Assembly: GCA_030549775.1 (NCBI GenBank)
Contig: CM060175.1
Location: 46,807,915-46,871,914, forward strand
DNA length: 64,000 nucleotides
Direction: 5' to 3'
Source: Tamarix chinensis
Lineage: Eukaryota > Streptophyta > Magnoliopsida > Caryophyllales > Tamaricaceae
Shown: positions 34,634-46,151 of the stretch, piece by piece
Layout: every line of letters begins with the position of its first letter
Numbering within the stretch: position 1 is the stretch's first letter
Notes under the pieces: model-generated
Seen by the model: the letters and a program-made list of their open reading frames with translations, nothing else
The model's database searches: none
What the model was told of the DNA's origin: nothing
Made by a program: the position numbers and the translations under genes

Positions 34634-35783
34634 ATTACACAGTTGCACTTTTGATTATTATTTATTTTACTTAGGACCTATGTACTTCTCTATTGAGTTG
34701 TGTTTGGTAGGGGTATGAACATATTTAAAACACATATGATTAATATTGTGGCAGATCGACATGGATTTAGTGCCCAATTTATGTGGATGTGGCATCCCTG
34801 TACAAGCCTCTTAGTGCTTTGTATATCCATAACTTAGGTGGGTGTGGTATCCTATAGTTTTGTGTTATCCCTCATGGTAGACGCATTCAAGGTGTATTAA
34901 GTGTGCTGTCCCTTGAGAAATCCCCCTCCATGTGTTCTAATAATGCGTGGTAGGGGTGATATCCCTTGGGAAAGCCCCTTTTAAGTATTTTGTCCATATG
35001 TGGTGGGTGTGGTATCCCATTAGTGTGAGTTGCCATGACCTTTGTTCATGGTTTAGAACTCATTGTGTTTGCTTGAACATCTTAATAGTTAGAAAGTATG
35101 TGATCACTAAATAAAGGAATAACAAATTGACTTATCATATACGAGTTTAATGTATTGATTTGTATTATTATCCATATTCCATGGTTCATATGCAAGCATG
35201 TTCTATATATTATTATTATCATGTGACCTTAATGTGTAGTATGATCCCTTGCCATGTGTTTAAATAGTTTGTTTTGCCAACACTTCAATATACTGATACC
35301 ACATTTATGTAATCACTATGATAATCTGACTTTTTTTACAAGGCGTAGAAGACATTTATAGGGGTATGAATCTTCGTTGGAGTATATAAAGGATGATGGC
35401 ATGAGTTAATTGTTGAGCGGTGTTCGGGGGATCAAAATTTGTGTTTTGTTCTTTAGTTAAGAATGAAGCTAACCATCTTAAAATATTTTTTTATGCTTTT
35501 GTTTCTTTTAGGTTATTTAAAGTTTTAGCTTTGTGTATTTGGATTTTGTATATCTCTCCCTTCTATCACATTTGCATCTTTATTATCAATGTTATCTTGT
35601 TAATGTACATATTCTTTTTTTTGTTTGTTCATTTTTCCTTGCACTGAGCATGTGTTGTATATTGTCATACCTCTCTCATGATCAATGTAGTGTCAACATC
35701 CACCAATTTGGTTTTCAACTGTATATGTATTATTTTTATAATGAAAATTTTCAATCCTAAAATTTTGGGGGTATTATAGGGAC

Positions 35784-35975
35784 AAACAAAAAAAATGTCT
35801 TTTTTGTGACAGCTATGGTGGTGACATCTCATTTTAATTATTTTATCTAAATTATTTATGCATTTCCCTAATTGAAATGAATTTTTCCAATTGTGAAAAT
35901 AAGGGGTTTACATGGAACAAATAATATGATATTTAATCAACGTGTAATAATTTATTTATAGGATTATTTTATATT
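35784..35975. other. 192-bp spacer between LTRs C3 and C4
   Basis: AT-rich, no features. It lies exactly between the right TSD of C3 (GGGAC) and the left TSD of C4 (ATATC), so it is pre-insertion host sequence. Confidence 0.6.
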
Positions 35976-37689
35976 ATATCTATAATACCCAATCTCAAAC
36001 TCTTTTAAAATGTATGTAAAATTATGCTAATATAAAAGGAAATGGTTTTAATTTTGGAAAGTGATTGAAAATGGGTGAATATGTGAGTTTCAGGGGTATC
36101 AGTCGAGTGACCATACCCAAAACTAGTCAATTAGTGAAACTAATCAATTAGTATTTCACAACCAGTTGACTAGTTCTACTGAAACTTATAGGTGATCTAT
36201 CATTTTTTTTCTACTTCTCTTCCAATATTTTCCTAAACTTCTAATTTGAGTTTCATTATGCTAATAAACATATTTTGGTGCTATGGGATTATTTTTAGAT
36301 TATTTATATTACTCCATAATTTTATTTAGGTAAAAACCGTCCAAAACACTTTTTAAGGTCCTTTTTCACTATCTCTTTATCTCCCTCTCTTTCCTTTCTC
36401 CTATGATTTTTATACCTATCTTTGCCCAATTACATTCTACATCCATCACTTTCACCATTTAAGCTCTGACACCCCCTATAACACCTCCATTTTTCACTAA
36501 TGAAATTTTTTATTTTAAAAATTACAAAATTAGAAATAAAAATCCAACCTATGCAAAATGAGGTACTACCAATGTATCTAACACAAGGTAATTACCTCAC
36601 CATCTATCTTGTGTTGACACAAGGCTAAGTGTCTGACCAATCAAAACACAAGGGAAAGTAGAGTGTGCAAGATAAGAAAAATCATTATTTACAACCTAGG
36701 GTTACATAGGCCCAAATCTGTAAATGATACAAATAAAGAAAATGCTTAACTAAAGCAAATACATTTCAACAAAATACACCATGGTCACTCAATGACCATA
36801 GAAAAATTATCCAGGAAAGCCTACATTCAACAACCCAACATTTCTAAGAGGAGGATGGACCACTCAATGGTCCTCCTTAGGAAACCTGCAACAAACCTCC
36901 TACTTGTGGGATTGAGCAAGGTATTGCAACAAAAAACCCATCAATATGCATACATATTAAGTAACCCAATCTACCATAATCATGTAGATCCTTGTACAAG
37001 TAAGACCCATACGAGGTATAACTTACCAAAATGTGCATGTGAATTTCTATTATGTCATTTATTTACAATCACATAGGTCATACAAGATATGAGTGGATCC
37101 ACTTAATCATGTATAGTTATAATCATGCCATCATCCCAGGGTATACAAATTTTTATCATGCATATTGTCTACTCATGGAGTGTGAATTACTTAGATTATC
37201 CATTTGCCAATAGTTAGAGTATAATTTGCATGGCAATGAGGAACTAGGATTACATTTACGAATTCCTAACCATGGATGGATCATGAACATAAGAATAATA
37301 GGTCGTGCGATAACTCATGGAAACATTGCAGAACACAAGCATGTACCACAATAGCCATTCTATAGGAACATATGATTAACATCAAATTCCAAGCAGGTGA
37401 GCATGAATTATACCACATATTCATAGCTTAAACAAGGTTTGAGCTATTAAGTATTCATAAAGCAAAGCGAGTACCATGTTAATAAAATAACCATAATTAT
37501 GTAACAAGAGCTAGTCGGTTACTTCCTCCTTAGATCTCCATCCAATCATCATTTTTGCATTAGGTAAAAAGAGAATTCCTTTACAAAATCCTTGAGCATC
37601 AAATGAGTATATAGTTATTATACCCAAGTTATTGAAAAATAGGTGGCATTATTCCCCATGGTCTCTCTATACCATAGAAGCCATCTAAG

Positions 37690-37870
37690 TAAGTGGACAT
37701 AAATTCCTAGCTCATGCCAAGGAACCTAGTGGACATTAGTCCAAGTTCCTACCAAAGTAACCTAATAGACAAAATTTTTGGGTCATGCCAAGGAACCTCA
37801 TGGGCATAAGTCCAAGATCCTACAAAAGTAACAAGGACATAAGTTCTAGCTCATGCCAAATAACCATCCT
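37690..37870 (-). repeat. degenerate tandem repeat in LTR C6
   Basis: Three to four units of about 60 bp with the words CTCATGCCAAGGAACC, GGACATAAGTYC and CCTACCAAAGTAAC. The GTGTGGTATCCC repeats in the matching 3' part of C3 (34780-35040) may be the equivalent. Confidence 0.5.
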
Positions 37871-38416
37871 GTTATAACCAAAACCCTTTAGTATTGATAT
37901 CCCCTAATACATCATCAGTGTCTATATTAGGAAAGGCATCGGGATCTACGAGGCTCCTAGGATCAACTAGGATCCCACCCAAAGGTAAATCCCAAAGGTA
38001 AAAATGCCCGAAGGCAGACTAACCCCCGATAGCTAATTGAGGATTGACTAATCTAGACCTTTCATGGTGCTCATTCCACTTTAAATGATTAATGTCTTAT
38101 TAGCTTGGAAATTTAATTTCACATAAAGTCACACAACAATATCACACCAAGAATCAAGCCTTTTTTAATTTAATACACTCATATAGGGTTCTTATGTGAT
38201 CTAGTGTTCCCATTAGTGTCTCTTCAAGTGATTATGCTAGTAAACGAACCATTACGCTAAAGGGTGAAGTTATTTAATATTAATAACACCCATAATATTC
38301 CAATCCAACAACTGAATTTCCATTTATTCCCCTTTTCATAATTCAACTCTAGATCATTCCAAGATGAAAGTCATTGTTCATAACTTAATCATAGTCTTGC
38401 CCATTTAATGGAGGAC

Positions 38417-39732
38417 TAATGAGTTTGATATTAACATATGAATTAGGTGTTTGTTGATACATATTTCATGGATTTTGTTATGTTTTGTGTATATTCTAAG
38501 CCATTTGTTCGTGTTTACTAATTTTTGCTATCTTTTGTAGGTCTTTGGAGGAAAATTGAGGTCAAGAAAAGCTAAACATGGAAATTGGAAGCTAGACAAA
38601 TACATGGAAGAAGAGAAGAGGGTAGGAGAATCAACATGAGTAGGTCATGGTAAATCCCATGGTCTAACATAGACAAACACAAGGATGCCATGGTGTTGGC
38701 CACACCCATGTTGTGTGATAGCCAAAGATACTGGAGATTAGGCATTGACATGGCGTTCCCGTGTCGATAGTATTTACCATAATATCTATCATTTTAATGG
38801 GCCATATTTAAGGAAAACTAGTGTGGATTTTTGAGGACCCTTTTTCATTAAATCTCAGCTGCCATTCAACCTCTAATCTATCTCTTCTTTTTCCCTTTCC
38901 ATAACTTTATTTCCATTGTAATCTTTAAGATTTGAAGGTATTCATTCAAGATTGTACACAACTCAACCATTGAAGTTATTCTCTTTCCCTTTTAATTTAT
39001 TAAAAATGAATGAATTGGATTTAATTGAGTTGTTCTACATAAGAACGAGTGGATAATTTCTTTTTATTCTAAGGTGATAGGAGATACCCCAATCCTAATG
39101 TATTGATTGCTTACCATTCTTTTTCTACTTCAATTAATTGTATTACATTGTTGCTTTTTCATGTTTGTGACTGGAATTCTGATCGGGTTCTAATATTGAT
39201 TAAGTCTGGTGAGATTTGAGAGAATGAATAGGAATTAGATCTAATAACATAACTAGTAATCTAATCTAGAGTTTGAGAGACATTTATTTAATTACTACCA
39301 CTTACGGAAGGAATTATTTACAAGTATTAATGTGACGGCTACTATTTGATTTCATTCTATAGATAGATGAGGTTTAGTAGATGATAGGGCATAGTTGGTT
39401 GAGAAAGCATTGAGCTTTACATCCTTGTTGGCAATTTTGATTGATTGAATGTGATTCTAGAATTGGAAGAGTATCAATTTCATTAGAGGGTCAGGGTTAT
39501 CAAACGAAATCTGAGCTATTTAATTTAATTTGAACAAAGTTGGTGCATCAAGTCTTTGATCTTTGCCTTACTTGTTTTATCTATGTTAATTTTCATGGAT
39601 ATTCTTCTTCTCATATTTCGATTGCTTAAACATAGATAGATCTAACATCGTTCCTATGCTCACTCCCTAGTCTTTATGGGATCGACCTTAATTACTACTC
39701 CAATACCGTGTGCTTATGATTAGGGTACATCA
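38417..39732 (+). repeat. 5' LTR of Athila F
   Basis: Starts TAATGAGTTTGATATTAACA (TG mutated to TA) and ends GGGTACATCA. It aligns with the 3' LTR across its whole length. Confidence 0.85.
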
Positions 39733-39739
39733 AGTTTTT

Positions 39740-39757
39740 TAACCGCATTACTAGGGA
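39740..39757 (+). other. decayed tRNA-Asp primer binding site of F
   Basis: The stretch TAACCGCATTACTAGGGA, seven bases after the LTR end, aligns with the tRNA-Asp primer site expected for Athila (TGGCGCCGTTGCCGGGGA). Ten of 18 bases match and six of eight changes are G-to-A or C-to-T. Confidence 0.6.
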
Positions 39758-39852
39758 ACTTGCAATGAGTGACTTTACAAATCTTTGGAAACTTTTTTTT
39801 TTGGTTTAGGAATTTTAATTTCTTTTTTATTTTCTTATTTTATTTTTATTTA

Positions 39853-39887
39853 TCATTATTATTATTATTATTATTATTACTACTACT
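39853..39887. repeat. ATT/ACT microsatellite in the leader of F
   Basis: Run of about 9 ATT and 3 ACT triplets between primer site and gag. Confidence 0.85.
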
Positions 39888-39930
39888 TTTTATTTATTAT
39901 TTTATCTAACTTTGAGTCTTAGTATTTTCC

Positions 39931-41560
39931 TTGTCATTTACCCATTTATGCAAGTTCTTCAACATGCGGTACATAATGAGGATGACCCCAAGTTATCACT
40001 CACTATTGCAGACCTTAGAAGATTCACAAGGGCACAGGCAAATGCTAACCATGAATAAGCTCCTATTAGTGATCAAAATCAGCTTCTTTGAGACTTTGAT
40101 GCTCCAAATGCTCATGGCACGCATTTGGGCATCATAAGGCCTCATGTTGAAGCCAAAAAGTTTGAGATTAAACCTTCACTTCTCTTGATTGTTCAGCAGA
40201 ATCAACTTGGTGGAGGTGCTACTAAGGACCCGAATCTCCACCTCTCTATCTTTTTAGAGTACTATAACACTCTGAAGCTTAACAGAGTAACTAGTGATGC
40301 TATTCAACTATGACTATTCCCATGCTTCTTAAAGGATAAAGCTAGAGCTTAGCCACATTCATTACGAATAGGATCTATTACTACCTACGATTAGTTGTCC
40401 AGGGGATTGCTTGCCAAATACTTTCCGCTAAGTAAGACCGCATAAATAAAACCAGATCGCTACCTTTACCTAGAAGGATGGAATCACTCTATGAGGCTTG
40501 GTAGCACTTCAAGGATCTATTGAGGATGTGCCTCATCATGGACACAAAAAGTGGCTAATTCTTCACACCTTCTATAATTGGCTCACTTACAACACTCGCA
40601 TGACAGTTGATGCCCCTATAGGAGGGGCTTTAATGAATAAGACAATAGATGAGGCATACACTCTTATTAAGAACATTGCCTAAAATCACTACCAATAGGG
40701 AAGCAAGCATGTTCCAACTCCAAAAGGTGGAAGGTATGACATAGATGCTTTAAACCACATATCTTCTAAAGTTGATGGTTTATTTAAGAAAGTTGAAAAG
40801 TTGAGTGTGAATTATGTGGCATCTTCTTTTATTGCATTCGAGATATGTGGTTATGTGGGTCATTTGGTGTTGATTGTCAATCAAGGAACCCTCCATCCAT
40901 TAATACTTCTGGTACTAAATAGGTTAACTATGTACATAACTTCAATCAGAAGAGAGATCCATTCTCCAACACTTATAATCTGGGATGGAGGAATCACTCT
41001 AATTTGTCCTATAAGAACCCACCATCAAAATCTATGCCTCAATCTAATTTTGTTACTCTTGGTTTTTGTGCCCCTCAACCTAATTCTTTCCCTCAAAAAT
41101 ATAACTTGGAAATTGTTCTTGAAATGTTTATGATGACACAAACAAAGATAAATGAGGACTTAGTCCAACAACAATGATCTACTAGTGAGGTAGTAAAGCA
41201 ATTGGTCTCCAAGGTGGATTCCTTATCCATAAATAACAAAATGCTAGAAACCTAAACCACTCAATTGGCACAAAAACATTGGCCCTTTTTCTAGGCCTTC
41301 CATCATTATTCTAAGTCAACCCAAGGCTAACCCTAAGGACCATGTGAATGCTATATCCCTAAGAAGTGGAAGATAAAATGAGGGGCCTAAAATGAAAGTC
41401 ACTAATGAGGAAGAGGATCAACATAGAAAAAAAAGAATGAAAATGTGATAGATTGGAATAATGAAAACCTCAATGAGAAAGAAGAAAATATTGAGAAATA
41501 TGTGTCTCCCACTCCTTACAAGCCTCCATTACCCTTTCCCCAAAGGTTACCTGAGGCTAA
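39931..41560 (+). pseudogene. Athila F gag (broken)
   Basis: The frame at 40125-40313 reads FEIKPSLLLIVQQNQLGGG, then DPNLHLSIFLEYYNTLKLN, a clear Athila gag match. Further family words follow in shifting frames with many stops: GSITTYD, LLAKYFPLSKTA, SLYEAW, then a frame at 40498-40683 with FYNWLTYNTRMTVDAPIGGA and LMNKTIDEAYTLIKN. At about 40837-40880 the zinc knuckle is reduced to FEICGYVGHLVLIV, without its first and last Cys. In an intact element gag packages the RNA. The region beyond 41130 is linker toward protease with no long frame. Confidence 0.8.
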
Positions 41561-41594
41561 GTTAAAAAAGTAATGTGGGAAGTTATTAGAAATT

Positions 41595-42571
41595 TTGAAA
41601 AAGTTACATATTAGCATCCCATTTATGAAGGCTATCTCTCAAATGCCTTCTTATGCAAAGTTATTGAAAGAAATCCTCTCTAACAAAAAGAAATTGGAAG
41701 AATATGAGATTATGGCCCTTAATAAGGAGTGTAGTGCTATAATTCAAAATAAGTTGCCTCCTAAACTTAAGGACCAAGGATCATTTTCAATTATGAGTTA
41801 TTGGTGATGTATCTATTAACCGTGCTTTGTGTGATTGGGGAGAAAGCATAAGCTTGATGCTAATGTCTATTTTCAAGAATTTTGGCATAGGTGATTTGAA
41901 GCCTACCACGATATTGCTCCAATTAGCAGATCAATTGGTTAAATATCTGATAGGTATACTTGAAGATGTGCCTATCCAGGTTGGTAAGTTCTTCATACCG
42001 GTTTATTTTTATATATTTTATCTTGGAGATAGAGGAAGGTTCTAGCATCGCCATATTAGGAAGGGATTTCCTTGCCACTACGGGTGCCATAATTGATGTT
42101 AGAAATAGAAGGCTCTTCCTAAATATTAGGAGGGAAAAGGTAGAATTTGATTTATGTAAAGTTATGAAGCTTCCTCTAAATGATAAAGTTTGTTATAGAG
42201 TTGATGTGGTTGACAAGTGTACACATAATCAACTTAAAAAATACCCTTCTAGCGATCCTCTTGAGATGTGTTTAGAGGGTAATTACTTAGTGAATGATGA
42301 AGACCCTAAAGTAGCCAGTTACACTTGATCATTGGATTCATTACCGACCACTCCTTCTCGAAGTGTGAAAGTTGAAAGCTTGGAATCAGATTCAAAAAGC
42401 TCTACTTGTGAAGAAGAAGAACCAAAGGTAGAATTAAAACCACTCCCTTCTTCTCTAAGGTATGAATTTCTTGGCCCTAACTCCACTTATCCAGTGATCG
42501 TCAATGGATACCTTAATGAAATTGAAACTAATAAGTTCTTAGAACATTTAGGATGCATTGTAAAGTCATAG
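41595..42571 (+). pseudogene. Athila F protease region (broken)
   Basis: 41595-41807 carries AISQMPSYAKLLKEILSNKK and CSAIIQNKLPPKLKDQGSFS, which precede the protease in Athila. 41827-42045 holds LCDWGESIS, where relatives have CDLGASI: the catalytic Asp (41833-41835) is kept but the next residues are changed. GIGDLKPTTILLQLADQ follows. A shifted frame (41960-42328) continues with AILGRDFLATTGAIIDVRN. 42332-42571 is the acidic linker with EPKVELKPLPSSLRYEFLGP, the usual start of the RT segment. Two frameshifts break it. Confidence 0.82.
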
Positions 42572-42599
42572 GATACACTATGGATGACATTAATGGAAT

Positions 42600-44010
42600 C
42601 AAAAAATCACTTTGCATACATATAATTCTCGTGGAATATGGTCATAAGCCCTCTATAGGGCACTAACGAAGGTTAAATCCTAACATGAAGGAAGTTGGTA
42701 AAAAGGAAATACTTAAGTTTCTAGATGCAGGGGTAATCTATCCTATTTTAGATATTGAGTGGGTTACCCCATCCATGTGGTTCCTAATAAAGAGGTGTGA
42801 TTATGGTTAAGAATGAAAATAACGAGCTCATCCCTACTAGGATGATCATAGGTTGGAGAATGTGCATCAATTATAGAAAATTGTAGGATGATCATAGGTT
42901 GGAGAATGTGCATCAATTATAGAAAATTGAACAAGGCAACCCAAAAAGATCATTTCCCCCTTCCCCTTTATAGGCCAAATGTTGGAAAGGTTGGCTAGGC
43001 ATTCTTAATTTGTTATCTAGATGGTTATTCGGGATTCTTCCAAATCCCATTTCCTCCTAGTGACCAATATGAGACCACCTGTACCTATCCTTATGGTACT
43101 TTTGCTTATAGGCATTTTCCCTTTAGTACTTTTAATGCCCCGGCCACCTTCTAATATTGCATGATGTTTATTTTTTTCTGATCTCATTGAGGACATTATG
43201 GATATGTTTATAGATTACTTCTTCATGTGTGGCACTACTTTTGGTGTTTACTTGACTAACTTGTCTCAATTTTTGTAGCATTATAAAGAACTTAATTTAG
43301 TCTTGAATTTTGAAAAATGACATTAAATGGTAAGGGATGGCATTATCCTCAGGCACAAAGTGTCCAAGCATGGAATTGAGGTTGATGGAGAAAAAGTGGA
43401 GGTGATAGAGATGTTACCCCCACCCACATCAGTCAAAGGATTGTGGAGCTTTCTAAGACACACTGGTTTTTATCGGCGCTTCATCAAGGATTTTTCAAAA
43501 ACTACAAAACCCCTAACATAACTCCTTCAAAAGGATTCTCCATTTAATTTCACTAATGAATGTCTTGATGCTTTCCACAGGCTAAAGGAGGCATTGATAA
43601 CTACACCTATTATGCAACCTCCAGATTGGAGCTTCCCATTTGAAATCATGACTGATGCAAGCGACTATGTAGTGGGTGCGGTGTTAGGTCAAAGGAAAAA
43701 TAATGTGATTTGTGCAATCTAGTATGCTATTCATACCCTTAATGAAGCCCAAATCAATTGTGTTACCACCGAGAAGGAGCCACTAGCGGTTGTATTTGCC
43801 TTTTATAAGTTTTGGTCTTACTTGTGGGATCTAAATTTATTGTCTATACTGATCATTCCACCATCAAATATCTCTAGAGCAAGCACAATGCAAAGCCTAG
43901 GTTGATCCGATAGATATTGCTTCTATAAAATTTTGACCTAGAGATAAAGGAAAAGAGGGGAACAAAGAATTTAGTGGCAGATCATTTGTCGAGAATAAAA
44001 CAAGGGTCAT
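42600..44010 (+). pseudogene. Athila F reverse transcriptase and RNase H (broken)
   Basis: Family words in shifting frames: LNPNMKEVGKKEILKFLDAG at about 42670, RMCINYRKLNKAT at about 42905-42945, TCTYPYGTFAYRHFPFSTFN at about 43077-43137, then the active-site box FIDYF at 43207-43221 instead of the usual F-x-D-D-F, so a catalytic Asp is Tyr. The open frame 43327-43521 reads VEVIEMLPPPTSVKGLWSFL and GFYRRFIKDFSKTTKPLT. RNase H follows with FEIMTDASDYVVGAVLGQ (about 43642-43695). A perfect 46-bp tandem duplication (42838-42929) adds a frameshift. There are many stops. Confidence 0.85.
42838..42929 (+). repeat. perfect 46-bp tandem duplication in the RT of F
   Basis: Units 42838-42883 and 42884-42929 are identical, starting TAGGATGATCATAGG and ending AGAAAATTG. 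A length of 46 shifts the frame. Confidence 0.95.
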
Positions 44011-44279
44011 ATGATAAATAGGAAAATGAGCTACCAATCGATGGCTCCTTTCAAGATGACCAATTTTTAGCCATTAAGAGAGTTTATGCCCCATGGTATG
44101 TAGACTTTGTTAACTATATAGTGTGTGGGGTCTTGCCTCTAGATTTAAGCTATCATCAGAAAAAGAAGTTATTGTGGATTTAAAGTAATACTTTTGGGTT
44201 GAAAATTTTCTTTATAAAGATGCATTGATGGGGTATATCAAAAGCATGTTCTTGAAGAAGAAGATCAAATCATTCTTCA

Positions 44280-45373
44280 TTATTGTCACTCATCTTCATA
44301 GGGGAGCATGCAAGCACTTTAAAGACAGCCCTAGGTGTTATTCAATTGAGCTTTTATTGGACCAATCTCTTCCGGGATGCAAGGTAATTTGTGATATCTT
44401 GTGATAGTTTTCAAAGGATTGGGAACATTTCAAAGTGAAATGAGATGCCCTTACACTCCATCCTTGAATTTGAAGTTTTTGATTTGTGGGGAATTAACTT
44501 TATGGGGTCATTTCCACCATTATGTAATAGCAAGTTTATCCTAATTATAGTGGATTATATATCCAAGTGGGCAGAAGCTATAGCATCTCCCACCAATGAT
44601 GCTAGGGCGATGATAAAAATGTTCAAGAATGTAATTTTCCAATGATTTGGAGTGCCACAAATGGTGATTAGTGATGGTTGCTCACATTTCATAGAAAAGA
44701 AATTCAATACTATGTTGAGAAAGTAAGGGGTTACCCATAAAGTCGCCATGCCATACCACCCTCAAACAAGTGGCCAAGTGGAGGTTTCGAACTGAGAGAT
44801 CAAGAGCATACTAGAGAAAATAGTAAACTTTGCGAGGAAGGATTGATCTCTAAAAATTTTGGATACCATATAGGCCTGCCAAACAAATTACAAGATGCCT
44901 ATAAGTATGACTCCGTTTAAACTGGTTTATGAAAAATCATGTCACCTCTCGGTTGAGGTAGAGCATAAGGCATATTGGGCTATAAAGCTGATCAACTTTG
45001 ATATGAAGATTGTGGAGCAGAAATAAAAACTTGAACTTCATAAGCTAGACGAGTTGAGATTAAACTCTTATGAGAACGATCGTGTCTACAAGGAAAGGAC
45101 CAAACGATGGCATAATAAGTTTATCCTTCAAAAGGAGTTTGAAAAGGGGGGCTATGATCTACTATTCAACTCTTGGTTGAAGCTTTTTCCAAGCAAGATC
45201 AAGTCTCAATGGTTCGAGCCTTTCTAAGTTCATGAGGTCTTTCCTAGTGGTGTGTTTGAGGTATAGAGTGCGAATTCTAGAGCTTTCAAGATGAATGGGT
45301 AACATTGGTAGAATTACCATATGGGTGAGAAAATCGAGAAGGTAGTCATAATTGCCCTTTCCCAACCACTATG
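44280..45373 (+). pseudogene. Athila F integrase (broken)
   Basis: A zinc-finger remnant at about 44280-44440 is followed by the frame 44445-44645: MPLHSILEFEVFDLWGINFM then YISKWAEAIASPTNDARA. Athila integrases read WGIDF; here the first catalytic Asp is Asn (AAC at 44496-44498). The second Asp is kept in VISDGCSHF (about 44664-44690) and the Glu in SGQVEVSN (about 44770-44793). Further words include KVAMPYHPQT, HKAYWAIKLINFDMK, RLNSYENDRVYKERTKRWHN and LFNSWLKLFPSKIKSQW. Stops are scattered along the region. It would have inserted the element cDNA. Confidence 0.85.
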
Positions 45374-46151
45374 ATAATGATGAAGGAGTTAAGATAACAA
45401 TATTAAATGAGAACTTCTTATGAGGCAAACCTAGTTATTAATTTTCAATGTTTCAATTAGAATTTTTCTTTTTATTTCAATTTTATTTTTGCCATATATG
45501 CTACTCCATAAACTAATATGTGATTTTGTACATGTAGGTGGAGTGCACTTTGAACATAATGAATATATGAGCTAAGAAAGTAGTGCAAATCAAGTGATTT
45601 TTATAATAAATAAAAAAATTGATAGAGCAAAAACATACTACCTATAGCGACAAACATGGTTAGATAAAGAGTGGACAAAGAAAACACAGTCGAGTTGTGG
45701 CAGCCACCATGATCGTAAGGCTAGAAAAACACTTGAGGGGGCACGACAAAGGGGGACTATGTCTATGGCCACTTTCTCAGTATTTATTCCTTTTCTCACC
45801 TGATTAGGGTTAGTTCCCCCTTTTTCTTCTTTGACCGTCTACCTCCTCTCAAACCCTACCTCGATAACCACCCTCCCCAAGCTCCTCCACTCTTAATCCT
45901 CCATTTTCCCACCAATTACCGCCATTTTTAGCCTTCCTTCCTCAAATATAATGTTTCCTCTCCATTTCTTTTGTGTTTTATTATCAACCTCCTATCCAAT
46001 TATTCCTCTCCATATTTGAACCATCATTCCTCCATTCTTGTTGGTTTGTCTCATTTTTGAGTCTTAATTGCTGATTTTACTCCCCCGTTGTCTTCTAACA
46101 CATTCTTTGACCTTGTTTTTGTAGAATTTTAAGGCTAGGTTTTGGGATTTC
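45374..46151 (+). other. Athila F spacer between pol and the downstream ORF
   Basis: Non-coding leader-like sequence, pyrimidine-rich at 45790-46060 (CCTCCTCTC, CCTTCCTTCC). A spacer of this kind before the third ORF is usual in Athila elements. Confidence 0.5.

Larger units (their letters stand above)
26530..34639 (+). mobile_element. LTR block I, inserted in C3 and hosting H
   Basis: Starts TGGAATTCCCC at 26530. Removing H restores an end reading ATGGGGGTGTTACA (29809-29823 plus 34639), giving a block of about 3.3 kb. It has a pyrimidine-rich stretch (about 26990-27545) like the islands of the other LTRs and no retroelement coding. Comparison with C4 (58735-58790) shows foreign sequence here. 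No matching TSD is seen (GGGTA left, CAGTT right), so one edge may be eroded or misplaced. Confidence 0.5.
24460..35778 (+). mobile_element. solo LTR C3 with TSD GGGAC, hosting I and H
   Basis: Starts TATAATACGCGATCC at 24460 and ends TTTTGGGGGTATTATA at 35778. It is flanked by GGGAC at 24455-24459 and 35779-35783, a perfect TSD. Without the insertion I+H (26530-34639) it is about 3.2 kb. It has palindromic site clusters at 24575-24680 and 25868-26140. After the insertion, a 3' part has repeated GTGTGGTATCCC motifs (34780-35040). C4 is its close relative, part for part. No coding is present. Confidence 0.85.

Noticed and set aside
35420..35760. Two overlapping Phe/Leu-rich frames in C3
   Set aside because: T-rich 3' end of the LTR; the equivalent stretch in C4 (62100-62480) is not open.
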